In this document: positions 44,451-52,423 of the stretch, piece after piece
Layout: every line of letters starts with the position of its first letter
Numbering within the stretch: position 1 is the stretch's first letter
Source: JBCCOW01 sp039025855
Lineage (GTDB): Bacteria; Planctomycetota; Phycisphaerae; Phycisphaerales; Phycisphaeraceae
Reading direction: 5' to 3'
Assembly (NCBI GenBank): GCA_039025855.1
Contig: JBCCNL010000008.1
Coordinates: forward strand, 1-64,000
DNA: 64,000 nt
Notes under the pieces: model-generated
What the model was told of the DNA's origin: nothing
The model's input: the letters and a program-made list of their open reading frames with translations, nothing else
Databases searched by the model: none
Made by a program: the position numbers and the translations under genes

Positions 44451-45251
44451 CTATTCGCCGGCCTCGGGGTTGTCGCTCGTGCTGCCGGTGAAGGCGGCGT
44501 GGCTGGCCATGGCCTCGGCGTAACCGGGCATGTGTTCGGCGAAGATCTTCGCGGTCGCGGCGCCTTCCTCGTTGCGCCAGTCCGAGAGCAGCTCACAGGC
44601 CAGGGCAAACCAGTTGCCCATCTCCGCGCCGGCGGCGGCCATCCGCATGAGCGACGCCTGCTGCACCTGCGGGTTGGTGGTGCCCGAGGCGTCGACGACG
44701 ACGTAGACGTCGTAGCCGGCCTCCAGCATGGACAGCGTGACGAACGCCACGCACACGTCGGTGGTGATGCCGCTGACGACGACCTTCTTACGGCCCGTGG
44801 CTTCGACGGCGGCACGGAAGTTGGGGTCGTCCCAGGCGTTGATCTGGCCGGTGCGTTCGATGAGCGGGGCATCGGGGAACATGGCGACGACCTCGGGGAG
44901 CTTGGGACCGTTGGGTCCGGCGGCGGCGGAGGTCGTGATGACCACGGGTACTCTGTGGAGCTTGCCGATCTTGGCCTTGGCCATGACGTCGGCCTTGTAG
45001 GTGGTCATGTCGACGTTGTCGACGAGGTTCATCAGGCCGGCCTGGTGATCGACGAAGAGGAAGGCGCAGTTGTCGGGGGTCAGGCGTTCGCGCTCGCCGC
45101 CCTCGACCCACTTCTCGGGGTGGCCGACCGACGAGCCCTGGCTACCCATGGCCTGGTCTTCGGCGAGGGCGTGGGGCGATACGGCCATCAGGGATGCGGT
45201 CACGGCGACGGCGGCCGAACGGACGATCCGGCCAGCGAAGCGGCGGGGCAT
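44451..45251 (-). CDS. Exported isochorismatase-family hydrolase (YcaC-like)
   Basis: 266 residues. A Sec-type signal (RSAAVAVTASLMAVSPHALA) is followed by a YcaC-type cysteine hydrolase: CAFLFVDHQAGLMNLV with the family Asp, VPVVITTSAAAGPNGPKLPE, GQINAWDDPNF, nucleophile Cys in SGITTDVCVAFVTL, then GYDVYVVVDASGTT. An ATG at 45281 would lengthen the signal head by 10 residues. YcaC relatives are usually cytosolic, so export is notable. It is the first gene of the minus-strand set that faces the HxlR regulator. HxlR regulators often control such hydrolases in response to reactive or quinone-like compounds. Confidence 0.87.
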   Translation of the reverse strand: MPRRFAGRIVRSAAVAVTASLMAVSPHALAEDQAMGSQGSSVGHPEKWVEGGERERLTPDNCAFLFVDHQAGLMNLVDNVDMTTYKADVMAKAKIGKLHRVPVVITTSAAAGPNGPKLPEVVAMFPDAPLIERTGQINAWDDPNFRAAVEATGRKKVVVSGITTDVCVAFVTLSMLEAGYDVYVVVDASGTTNPQVQQASLMRMAAAGAEMGNWFALACELLSDWRNEEGAATAKIFAEHMPGYAEAMASHAAFTGSTSDNPEAGE

Positions 45252-45465
45252 GGGCGAGATGGGGTGGCAACGGTTGAACATGCGATCGGCTCCGGGCGGG
45301 GGTTCGGGGGGTTAAACGACGCGCGGCCCAGCCGTTGGGACGCCGCATCGTTCGGCTTCGGGTGAGGCCCCGCGGACTCATCCAGAGCGGCCAGCCGAGT
45401 CAGGTCGGCTGGACCGCGGGACAGTAGACGGGCGGAAAAAGTGACAGCAACACAACCAAGTAACC

Positions 45466-45502
45466 TTGAAACAACCATGAAACGGGAATGGCTGTTTCTC
45501 AA
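45466..45502. promoter_or_regulatory. Possible HxlR operator in the divergent spacer
   Basis: TTGAAACA (45466-45473) faces TGTTTCTCAA (45493-45502) as an imperfect inverted repeat, with an extra TGAAAC direct copy between. It lies 36 bp before the HxlR gene and about 215 bp from the isochorismatase start, within a 287-bp divergent region. I did not find a convincing -35/-10 pair. Confidence 0.35.
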
Positions 45503-45538
45503 CCCAATACGCGATCGGTTACCGACGTAGACTCGGGT

Positions 45539-45904
45539 ATGGCCAAGCGTAAAACCCCGGACCCGAACTGCCGAATCAGTGATGTGCTCGACATCTTCCG
45601 GGGACGCTGGAAGGGGGAGATCGTGGCCCTGCTGCGTGATGAGACCCTGCGGTTTACCGAGCTGCGCCGCCGCATCCCCGGGGCGTCGGCCCGCACACTC
45701 ACGGAGAACCTCCGCGGCTTGGAGCGGGACGGCGTCCTGATCCGCGAGCAGTTCGCCGAGGTGCCGCCACACGTCGAGTACAGCCTCTCGGGCTACGGCG
45801 ATGAACTGCTGCCCCTGCTGGATCGCATCCGCGAGTGGGGCGAGCAGCACCTGGGTTGTGTCGAGGCGTGTCGGGCTGCGTACGACGCCAAGCATGCAGG
45901 ATGA
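45539..45904 (+). CDS. HxlR-family transcriptional regulator
   Basis: 121 residues. The HxlR winged-helix domain includes CRISDVLDIFRGRWKGEIVA at the start, the recognition region RFTELRRRIPGASARTLTEN, the wing VPPHVEYSLSGYG and the final amphipathic helix LLPLLDRIREWGEQH. The early Cys (about residue 11) corresponds to the redox-sensing Cys of many HxlR/MarR-type members. ATG 45539 is preferred over the in-frame ATG 45488, which overlaps the presumed operator. It is divergent from the exported isochorismatase genes and most likely controls them. Confidence 0.9.
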   Translation: MAKRKTPDPNCRISDVLDIFRGRWKGEIVALLRDETLRFTELRRRIPGASARTLTENLRGLERDGVLIREQFAEVPPHVEYSLSGYGDELLPLLDRIREWGEQHLGCVEACRAAYDAKHAG

Positions 45905-45960
45905 ACCGCTGCACTCTTGAGGGCAGGGCATGCTTTGTAATGGGACACGGTTGGCGGTGG

Positions 45961-46740
45961 TCACGGTCTGGCTTCGGGCAACGGGTGATCGCGGGATGCG
46001 GGTGACCAGCCGAGGGCATCGGAGATGGCTTGGCCCGCGGCTTGGGTCTCGGCGGCGACGTCGGCGGGCTCGATCGGCGGGTCGTGCAGCACCAGCATGG
46101 GCACGGTGAGCGCTGCGATGGCACGGCCCGTGTAATCGAAGACCGGCACGCTCAGGTCGGTGACCCCACGCGACACGCTCGAGGCGCGTCGGACGATCCT
46201 GGCTTTACGCAGTCGGCGTCGTTCGGCCTCGGGGATCGACGGGTCGTCCTGCAGCGCGAGCAGTAGCCGGCCCGACGTCGTGGCCGCGGGGTCGTGGGAC
46301 GAGCCGGACCGCACAGTGAGACACAGGGGGCTGGACCCGGCGACCTCGGCGACCACCACAAGCTCGGGCGGGTGTAGCTGCGCCAGGTGACAGGACTGCC
46401 CAGCCCGCTCGGCGAGCCGGACCATCGCGGGCATGGCGGCGGTGATGAGTCCCTTGGTGGGGGCGTGGCGGTGAGCGAGAGCGAGCAGGCGGGCGGTGAG
46501 GTGGTAGGCGTCGTCTTCGCCACGCCGGAGGTAGCCGCGTTCCTGTAGCCGGACCACCATGCGGAAGATCTCGGTCGGGGTTCGGTCCAACGCGTCGGCC
46601 AGCCGCTTGAGGCTGAGCCCGTTCGGCTCGTCGGCGAGCTTTTCGAGGATGTCGAGACCGCGGTCCAGGGCGGGGGCCTTGTACCGGGGGCCGGCGGACC
46701 GGCTGCCATTGCGTCGGGATGAACCGTCGGATGCGGGCAT
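45961..46740 (-). CDS. IclR-family transcriptional regulator
   Basis: 259 residues. The winged HTH lies at about 20-80 (ALDRGLDILEKLADEPNGLS, RTPTEIFRMVVRLQERGYL), with an effector-binding GAF-like domain after it (GQSCHLAQLHPPELVVVAEV and GVTDLSVPVFDYTGRAIAAL). The Cys ligand usually found near the C-terminus is absent. The ATG at 46776 is a possible earlier start. It diverges from the Gfo/Idh-SDR-FAH operon across about 243 bp and is the likely sugar-acid-responsive regulator of that pathway. Confidence 0.9.
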   Translation of the reverse strand: MPASDGSSRRNGSRSAGPRYKAPALDRGLDILEKLADEPNGLSLKRLADALDRTPTEIFRMVVRLQERGYLRRGEDDAYHLTARLLALAHRHAPTKGLITAAMPAMVRLAERAGQSCHLAQLHPPELVVVAEVAGSSPLCLTVRSGSSHDPAATTSGRLLLALQDDPSIPEAERRRLRKARIVRRASSVSRGVTDLSVPVFDYTGRAIAALTVPMLVLHDPPIEPADVAAETQAAGQAISDALGWSPASRDHPLPEARP

Positions 46741-46983
46741 CGTGCGAGGGTAGACGCGAGTCACAAGAAATTCCACTGGTAAAAAACGTTACGAAGTATA
46801 AAATCTTGTCGATCGACCCCGTCTGAATCTCATGTCGCAGGCCCTGACCATTGCTGTCCACGCATTCAAGCCATTCGAGCGGTCCCTGCGCGAGCACTCC
46901 GTGGGCGTCGGCTTGGCGAAAGCAGTGGCCGAAGCGCCGCGTGGTGTCTTGCGGGCTGCGGCCGAAGAAGCTTGGAGCCTTGC
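46741..46983. promoter_or_regulatory. Divergent control region between iclR and the fucose-type operon
   Basis: AT-rich core at 46768-46805 in a GC-rich surround. It holds TATAAA (46796-46801), a possible plus-strand -10, and the near-palindrome AGAAATTCCA (about 46767-46776), which recalls an IclR half operator. No good -35 is seen. From about 46810 to 46983 the sequence is GC-rich and shows nothing else. Confidence 0.3.
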
Positions 46984-48081
46984 ATGAGTGTGCAGGGCCC
47001 GCCGTTGAACCAGACGCCGCACGCGCCGAGGCGGGTACGGCCGATCGTGAGCATCGGGGCTGGGGGCATCGTGAAGGACGCACACCTCCCGGCGTACAAA
47101 AGCGCTGGTTTCCCGGTGGCGTCGATCTTCGACGTGGATGTCGAGAAGGCGACCGCGTTGGCGGACTCGTTCGGGATCTCGCGGGTGTGCGTGTCGCTGG
47201 ACGAGTCGATCGAGACGGCGCCGGATGACGCTGTGTTTGATGTGGCCATCCCGGCGTCGCATGTGCTCGGTACGCTCGAGCGTCTGCCGGAGGGTGCTGT
47301 TGTGCTGATCCAGAAACCGTTGGGGGAGGACTTGGCAGGGGCTTGGCGGATTCGCGAGCTGTGTAACGAGCGGGGGCTTGTCGCGTCGGTCAATTTTCAG
47401 CTGCGGTACGCGCCGTACATCCTCGCGGCCCGTGACCTGATCGAGCGCGGTGTGATCGGCGAGCTCCATGACGTCGAGGTCCGTGTCACGGTGTACATGC
47501 CCTGGCAGCTCTGGACCTTCCTCGAAGGCATCCCGCGGGTCGAGATCCTCTATCACAGCGTGCACTACGTCGATCTGATCCGTAGCTTCTTCGGTGACCC
47601 CGAGCGGGTCTACGCCCGCACGCTCAAACACCCCAAGGTCCCCAACCTCGCGTCGACCCGGTCCAACATCATCCTCGACTACGGCGACCAACAGCGGGCC
47701 AACATCACCACCAACCATGGCCACGCGTTCGGTTCTGCCCACCAAGAGAGCTACGTCAAGTGGGAGGGCACCCGCGGCGCGATCAAGGCCCGGCTCGGGC
47801 TGCTGATGAACTACCCCAAGGGCGTCCCGGATCGGCTGGAGTACTGCGAGTTGGACGCCGACCATGCGGTACCAGAGTGGAAGAGCGTCAAGCTTCACGG
47901 CAGCTGGTACCCCGACGCGTTTGTCGGCCCGATGTCGGACCTGATGCGGTTTGCCAATGGGGAGACCGACACGCTGCCAACACGGGTGGACGATGCGCTG
48001 CGGACGATGGCGGTGGTCGAGGCGGCGTATGCGTCGAGCGAGACGGGCGGGGTGACGCCGCGATGGGAGCAGGGCCCGTGA
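46984..48081 (+). CDS. Gfo/Idh/MocA-family oxidoreductase
   Basis: 365 residues. The N-terminal NAD(P)-binding fold is IVSIGAGGIVKDAHLPAYKS, with Asp at the end of strand 2 (IFDVDVEKA). The EKP motif is QKP here (VLIQKPLGEDL). The substrate-domain His region is EILYHSVHYVDLIRSFFGD, with NYPKGVPDRLEY later. ATG 46984 is used instead of TTG 46972. Its stop overlaps the SDR start by 4 bp (GTGA), so it is coupled. In a fucose pathway it could serve as the sugar 1-dehydrogenase, but this is inference. Confidence 0.88.
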   Translation: MSVQGPPLNQTPHAPRRVRPIVSIGAGGIVKDAHLPAYKSAGFPVASIFDVDVEKATALADSFGISRVCVSLDESIETAPDDAVFDVAIPASHVLGTLERLPEGAVVLIQKPLGEDLAGAWRIRELCNERGLVASVNFQLRYAPYILAARDLIERGVIGELHDVEVRVTVYMPWQLWTFLEGIPRVEILYHSVHYVDLIRSFFGDPERVYARTLKHPKVPNLASTRSNIILDYGDQQRANITTNHGHAFGSAHQESYVKWEGTRGAIKARLGLLMNYPKGVPDRLEYCELDADHAVPEWKSVKLHGSWYPDAFVGPMSDLMRFANGETDTLPTRVDDALRTMAVVEAAYASSETGGVTPRWEQGP

Positions 48082-48872
48082 GTACGACGATGGACAACTT
48101 GTTCAGGCTCGACGGGAAAACCGCGGTGATCACCGGTGGCGGGTCGGGGATCGGGCGAGCGATCTGCGACACACTGGCGGGTGCGGGTGCGCGGGTCGCT
48201 ATCTGGGATCGGGACACGGAGGCGGCCGAGGGCGTGCGGGCGGCCATCGAGTTAGCCGGGGGAAAGGCACGGGTGTTTGGCTGCGATGTGGCGGACCTCG
48301 GGAGCGTGCGTGACGCGTTCGGGCAGAGCGTCGAGGCGTTCGGTGGCGTCGAGCTGCTAGTCAACAACGCGGGCATCGCTCACGTGGGCGATGTGTGCAG
48401 CACGGAGCCTGAGGACTTTGATCGGCTGTATGACGTTAATGTGAAGGGGGTGTACCACGGGCTACGCGTGGTCGTGCCGCACATGCTCGAGGGCGGTGGG
48501 GGGGCGATTGTGAACATGGCGTCGATCGCGTCGCTGGTGGGATTGCGTGACCGGTTCGCGTACAGCATGAGCAAGGGCGCGGTGCTGACCATGACGTATT
48601 CGGTGGCGATCGACTACGCGGACCGCGGGGTGCGGTGCAACTGTGTGTGCCCTGCGCGGGTGCACACGCCGTTCGTCGATCGGTTCATCGCGAAGAACTA
48701 CCCGGAGCGGCAGGATGAGATGTTCGAGGAACTCAGCGCGTATCAGCCGGTGGGCCGGATGGGGACGCCGGACGAGGTGGCGACGCTGATCCTGTTTTTG
48801 TTGTCGGACCAGGCCGCGTTTATCACGGGCTCGGCCTATCCGATTGATGGCGGGGTTGTGAATATCCGCTGA
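48078..48872 (+). CDS. SDR dehydrogenase, probable 2-keto-3-deoxy-L-fuconate dehydrogenase
   Basis: 264 residues. Classical SDR: cofactor motif AVITGGGSGIGRA, Asp in AIWDRDTEA (NAD preference), NNAG in LLVNNAGIAHVG, catalytic Ser in NMASIASL, YSMSK with Tyr and Lys, and the closing GSAYPIDGGVVNI. GTG 48078 overlaps the preceding stop. ATG 48090 is another start. It lies next to an FAH-family hydrolase of the diketo-deoxy-fuconate type and a GH29 fucosidase. In bacteria with the non-phosphorylating L-fucose route this pair oxidises 2-keto-3-deoxy-L-fuconate to the 2,4-diketo acid and splits it. Specificity is from context. Confidence 0.82.
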   Translation: MSTTMDNLFRLDGKTAVITGGGSGIGRAICDTLAGAGARVAIWDRDTEAAEGVRAAIELAGGKARVFGCDVADLGSVRDAFGQSVEAFGGVELLVNNAGIAHVGDVCSTEPEDFDRLYDVNVKGVYHGLRVVVPHMLEGGGGAIVNMASIASLVGLRDRFAYSMSKGAVLTMTYSVAIDYADRGVRCNCVCPARVHTPFVDRFIAKNYPERQDEMFEELSAYQPVGRMGTPDEVATLILFLLSDQAAFITGSAYPIDGGVVNIR

Positions 48873-48897
48873 TGGCACGCATGAAGGAGAACACGTT

Positions 48898-49749
48898 ATG
48901 AAACTCATCCGATTTGGTCAGACCGGCGAGGAGAGGCCCGGGGTCGAGCTGCCCGACGGCACGCGGAAGGATCTGAGCAATCACTTTTCCGATTGGGACC
49001 GCGCGTTTTTCAATAGGGGAGGACTCGATCGGCTGGCCTCGGTGATTGAGGACACGGCGGGCTTACCCGATGTGCCTGCCAACGCGCGTCTCGGGTCACC
49101 GGTCCCTCGGCCGGGGAAGGTCGTGTGTATCGGGCTGAACTACGCGGACCACGCCGAGGAGTCGGGGCTGGCGGTGCCCGAGGAGCCGGTCGTGTTCCTT
49201 AAAGCGTCGAACACGGTGGTCGGGCCATACGACCCCGTCCTGATCCCGCGGGGCAGCACGAAGACCGACTGGGAGGTCGAGCTCGGCGTGGTGATCGGGA
49301 AGGACACGCGGTATCTGGAGTCCGTTGAGACGGCGTCTGACTGCATCGCGGGGTATTGCATCAGCCACGACGTCTCGGAGCGGGCGTTCCAGTTGGAGCT
49401 CGGAGGCCAGTGGACCAAGGGCAAGAGCTGCGACACGTTTAACCCGCTCGGGCCGTATCTGGTGACGCGGGATGAAGCGCTGGACCCCAGATCGATGGGT
49501 CTGACGCTGGACCTCAATGGCGAGCGGCGGCAGACCGGGAACACCTCGACGATGGTGTTCGATGTGTTCTTCCTCGTGCACTACCTGAGCCAGTTCATGA
49601 CGCTGGAGGCGGGGGACGTGATCACGACCGGGACGCCGCCGGGCGTGGGCCTGGGGATGGACCCGCCGATGTACCTGCAGCCGGGCGATGTGACGGTGCT
49701 GGCGATTGACGGGCTGGGCGAGCAGCGGCAGACGTTCGCGTCGGCGTGA
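48898..49749 (+). CDS. FAH-family hydrolase, probable 2,4-diketo-3-deoxy-L-fuconate hydrolase
   Basis: 283 residues. The opening MKLIRFGQTGEERPGVEL and the core VCIGLNYADHAEESG, DWEVELGVVIG (metal-binding Glu pair region), CISHDVSERAFQLELGGQW, CDTFNPLGPYLVT and TGTPPGVGLG match the group that contains ureidoglycolate lyase-like and diketo-deoxy-fuconate hydrolases. Mg-dependent C-C cleavage would give pyruvate and L-lactate in the fucose route. AAGGAG lies 7 nt before ATG. It ends the plus-strand operon 26 bp from the convergent GH29 gene, which supports fucose as the sugar. Confidence 0.85.
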   Translation: MKLIRFGQTGEERPGVELPDGTRKDLSNHFSDWDRAFFNRGGLDRLASVIEDTAGLPDVPANARLGSPVPRPGKVVCIGLNYADHAEESGLAVPEEPVVFLKASNTVVGPYDPVLIPRGSTKTDWEVELGVVIGKDTRYLESVETASDCIAGYCISHDVSERAFQLELGGQWTKGKSCDTFNPLGPYLVTRDEALDPRSMGLTLDLNGERRQTGNTSTMVFDVFFLVHYLSQFMTLEAGDVITTGTPPGVGLGMDPPMYLQPGDVTVLAIDGLGEQRQTFASA

Positions 49750-49775
49750 CAAGCAAACACTTCTGCGGTCTGTGG

Positions 49776-51131
49776 TCAATCACGGGCCACGTACGGCGAG
49801 TCGCCGCGTGCCTCGGCCCACGGCCGGTAGCGACGCGGGTCACCCGACCAGATGCGCTGCTTGCCGAAGTCCGTCGCGGTCGGGTCGCCATCGCAGGTCA
49901 GCTCGATCACCGGGTAGAGCGGCAGCCCGTGCGTGCCGGCCGCGGGTACGCCGGTGATGTGGAGCTCGGCGTCGCGTTGCTCCACGCCGAGTTCGACGTC
50001 GCTGCCGAGCAGGCGGGCCTTGAGGACTCGGCTGGCCAGGCCGTAGACCCGGACGGTCGGAGGCTGGGATTCGTAGCGGAGGATGAGGTAGAGCTTGCCG
50101 TCGCGGACGGTCTGGTAGCCGCGTGAGATGAACTCGGTGATGTCGCCGGCCCCAGGGCCGTAGACCGCTTCGCCGTTGGCTGCCAGCCAACGGCCGATGG
50201 CGTCGGAGCGTTCGGCAAACTCGGGGGGGATACGCCCCTCGCCGTCGGGCCCGACGTTCATCAGCAGGTTGCCCCCCTTACTCGCGCAGACGCAGAGGTT
50301 GTCGAGTAGGTCCCATGTGGGCCGCCAGTGTTCGCCGGGCGTGAAACCCCAGAGACGGGAGGTGCTGACTTGGCAGGACTCCCAGAAACGGTTGGGGTCG
50401 GGGGTCGTGTGGTGTTCGGGGGTGCCGTAGTCACCGAGCGTCGAGGACTCGCCGGGCATCTCCATCGCGCCCTGAGCGGCGCTGTACGGGGACTCGGCAT
50501 CGAGGCGGTTGTTGGTGATGATGTGGGGCTGAAGCTCGTGGCAGATCTCGAGGATCTTTTTGCTCTGCCAGGCGTTGGCGTTATGGGGCCAGGCGCCGTC
50601 GAACCAGGCGATGTCGATGGTGCCGTAACGGCTGAGCAGTTCGCGGAGCCGATGGTGGGTGTAGTCGCGGTAGGCGACCCAGTCGGGCGGGTCGCCGGTG
50701 GAGTCGGACCAGTAGCCGGGGATGCGGAGGTCGCCGAGCGAGAAGTAGAGCCCGACCTTGAGCCCGGCCTCGCGGAACGCCTCGACGTACTCCGCGACAA
50801 AGTCGCGTTTGGGCGCCTGCTTCATGCTGGAGAAGTCGGTGAGGTCCGTGTCCCAGTTGCAGTAGCCGTCGTGATGCACCGCGGTGAACACGGCGTACTT
50901 GAAGCCGCCGCGGACGGCGGTGTCGGCCCAGGCCTTAGCGTCGAAGTGCGCAGGGTTCCAGGCGCACGCCCGGCGTTCGTACTCACGCTGGTCCATGTGT
51001 TCGCGGAGCATCCCCTGCTCGCCGAAGCCGAGCGCGGCGTACGGGCCCCAGTGGATGAATAGCCCGTAGCGGGCGGCGCGGAACCACTGCATGCGGACGT
51101 CTTGCGGGATCTTTTGAGTGGTAAGGGTCAT
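49776..51131 (-). CDS. GH29 alpha-L-fucosidase
   Basis: 451 residues, no signal peptide. Hallmarks are RAARYGLFIHWGPYAALG, the FTAVHHDGYCNWDT stretch, the nucleophile Asp178 in IDIAWFDGAWP and GNLLMNVGPDGEGRIP. A C-terminal beta domain spans about 340-430. The enzyme releases terminal L-fucose by a retaining mechanism. It overlaps the beta-propeller gene by 4 bp (ATGA) and is the last gene of the LacI-led minus-strand operon of cassette C. Cytoplasmic location means that it works on imported oligosaccharides. Confidence 0.94.
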   Translation of the reverse strand: MTLTTQKIPQDVRMQWFRAARYGLFIHWGPYAALGFGEQGMLREHMDQREYERRACAWNPAHFDAKAWADTAVRGGFKYAVFTAVHHDGYCNWDTDLTDFSSMKQAPKRDFVAEYVEAFREAGLKVGLYFSLGDLRIPGYWSDSTGDPPDWVAYRDYTHHRLRELLSRYGTIDIAWFDGAWPHNANAWQSKKILEICHELQPHIITNNRLDAESPYSAAQGAMEMPGESSTLGDYGTPEHHTTPDPNRFWESCQVSTSRLWGFTPGEHWRPTWDLLDNLCVCASKGGNLLMNVGPDGEGRIPPEFAERSDAIGRWLAANGEAVYGPGAGDITEFISRGYQTVRDGKLYLILRYESQPPTVRVYGLASRVLKARLLGSDVELGVEQRDAELHITGVPAAGTHGLPLYPVIELTCDGDPTATDFGKQRIWSGDPRRYRPWAEARGDSPYVARD

Positions 51132-52417
51132 GGCGAATCGGCAGGGGGGTCAGGGGTATGAGTGAGAAAGACGGCGCGCTCGCCGTTCCATCGGCCGTTG
51201 AACGTGATGAGTCGGCCGGTCCGGTCGAACACGGGGTGCGGGTCGATGCGCATCAGCCCGCCGTCTTGCGAACGGATCAGCGGGTGTGGGACATCGGCAC
51301 ACGCGGGCCGAGTCGGGACGCGGAGCAGCTCGCGCTCGCCCCCATCGCCAACCCGGACCCAACGCAGCGGGCTGTCCTCGGGGCCGGCCATTGGTTCGCG
51401 CAGGTACGCATCGGTGAGGATGTGGTCCATCGCCGGGTTGAATGAGGGGTGACCCGAGCCGAGGGCAGGAGCAGCGACCTGTCGCAGGTCACAGCCGTCG
51501 TAGCGAACGGTGGCAAGGTCGAGCGGGGCGTCGCCGAGCTTCAGGTTCATCAGGATGTGTTTGCCATCGGGGGCCCACTGCGGGTGGTGGCCGCCGCGTG
51601 CCCAGACTTCACCGGGCACGGCAAGCCGGAGCTCGGAGCCGTCGGGGCGGAGTGTGACCAGCATCGGACAGAAGCGTTCATTGAGCCACCGCCGAACGAC
51701 GAGCATCAAGCGCTCGCCCTGCGGGTTCCATTTGACATGGAAGGTGTACGTGGGCACCGCGCCGAGGCCGAGCTGCCGGGCGATCTCGGCCAGCGAGATG
51801 ATCATCTCGGATCGGCCCGAGTTCAGGTTGGTGACCCAGACGCCGTCGTCTTCAGGCGGGGCGTGGTTGAGCGGGACGCGGTCACCGGGCAGCAGGACAC
51901 CGTAGCCGCGTTGCGTATGACCGATACGCTTGAGGCAAACCGTTGCGGACCGTTGGCCTTGGGGGTCGGCCATGTAGACGGTTTGATCGAGCTCAAGCCG
52001 ATCGCGGGTGAACGGATCGAGGCGGACGCCGAACGCTTCGGCCCCCTCGCGGGTGAGGTCGACGTCGTTGAACAGCAGGTCGTGATCGGTCGCGCCCCAC
52101 TGCACCTGAGCGCCGAGCTGAGCGTCCCAACCACGCGTCTCGGCAACGCGTTGGTGCTGCCCGGTCACCAGGTCAAACAGCAGGACCTTTGCCACGTCGC
52201 CGGGCTCGGGCGGGCGTTGCTCGGTGGGCAGCTGGGTGACCGCGAGGTACCGGCCCGACGGGCTGATGGGCGTCGTGTCAAAGAACCGCTGGGTACAGCG
52301 TGGGGCGGCGGCGGTGAGGCACCACGCGGGGGCGTGCCCGTCCCGTATATCGAGCCGGGGGAAGAGCCGGTCGAGCCCTTCCGGGCTCGCGATCGGGGTG
52401 TCTTGGAGGTCCAGCAC
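51128..52417 (-). CDS. WD40-like beta-propeller protein (oligogalacturonate-lyase-like fold)
   Basis: 429 residues, cytoplasmic. Repeated PD40-type blades: ISPSGRYLAVTQLP, VQWGATDHDLLFND, VKWNPQGERLMLVV, PQWAPDGKHILMNL, PSFNPAMDHILTD and HPVFDRTGRLITFNG. The His-rich positions (HHPQWAPDG, GSGHPSFNP) resemble those that bind metal in PL22 oligogalacturonate lyases, but I cannot confirm catalytic residues. It could be a lyase on uronic acid-containing oligosaccharides or a binding protein. It sits between the large beta-helix gene (6 bp) and the fucosidase. Confidence 0.8.
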   Translation of the reverse strand: MLDLQDTPIASPEGLDRLFPRLDIRDGHAPAWCLTAAAPRCTQRFFDTTPISPSGRYLAVTQLPTEQRPPEPGDVAKVLLFDLVTGQHQRVAETRGWDAQLGAQVQWGATDHDLLFNDVDLTREGAEAFGVRLDPFTRDRLELDQTVYMADPQGQRSATVCLKRIGHTQRGYGVLLPGDRVPLNHAPPEDDGVWVTNLNSGRSEMIISLAEIARQLGLGAVPTYTFHVKWNPQGERLMLVVRRWLNERFCPMLVTLRPDGSELRLAVPGEVWARGGHHPQWAPDGKHILMNLKLGDAPLDLATVRYDGCDLRQVAAPALGSGHPSFNPAMDHILTDAYLREPMAGPEDSPLRWVRVGDGGERELLRVPTRPACADVPHPLIRSQDGGLMRIDPHPVFDRTGRLITFNGRWNGERAVFLTHTPDPPADSP

Positions 52418-52423
52418 GGCGGC

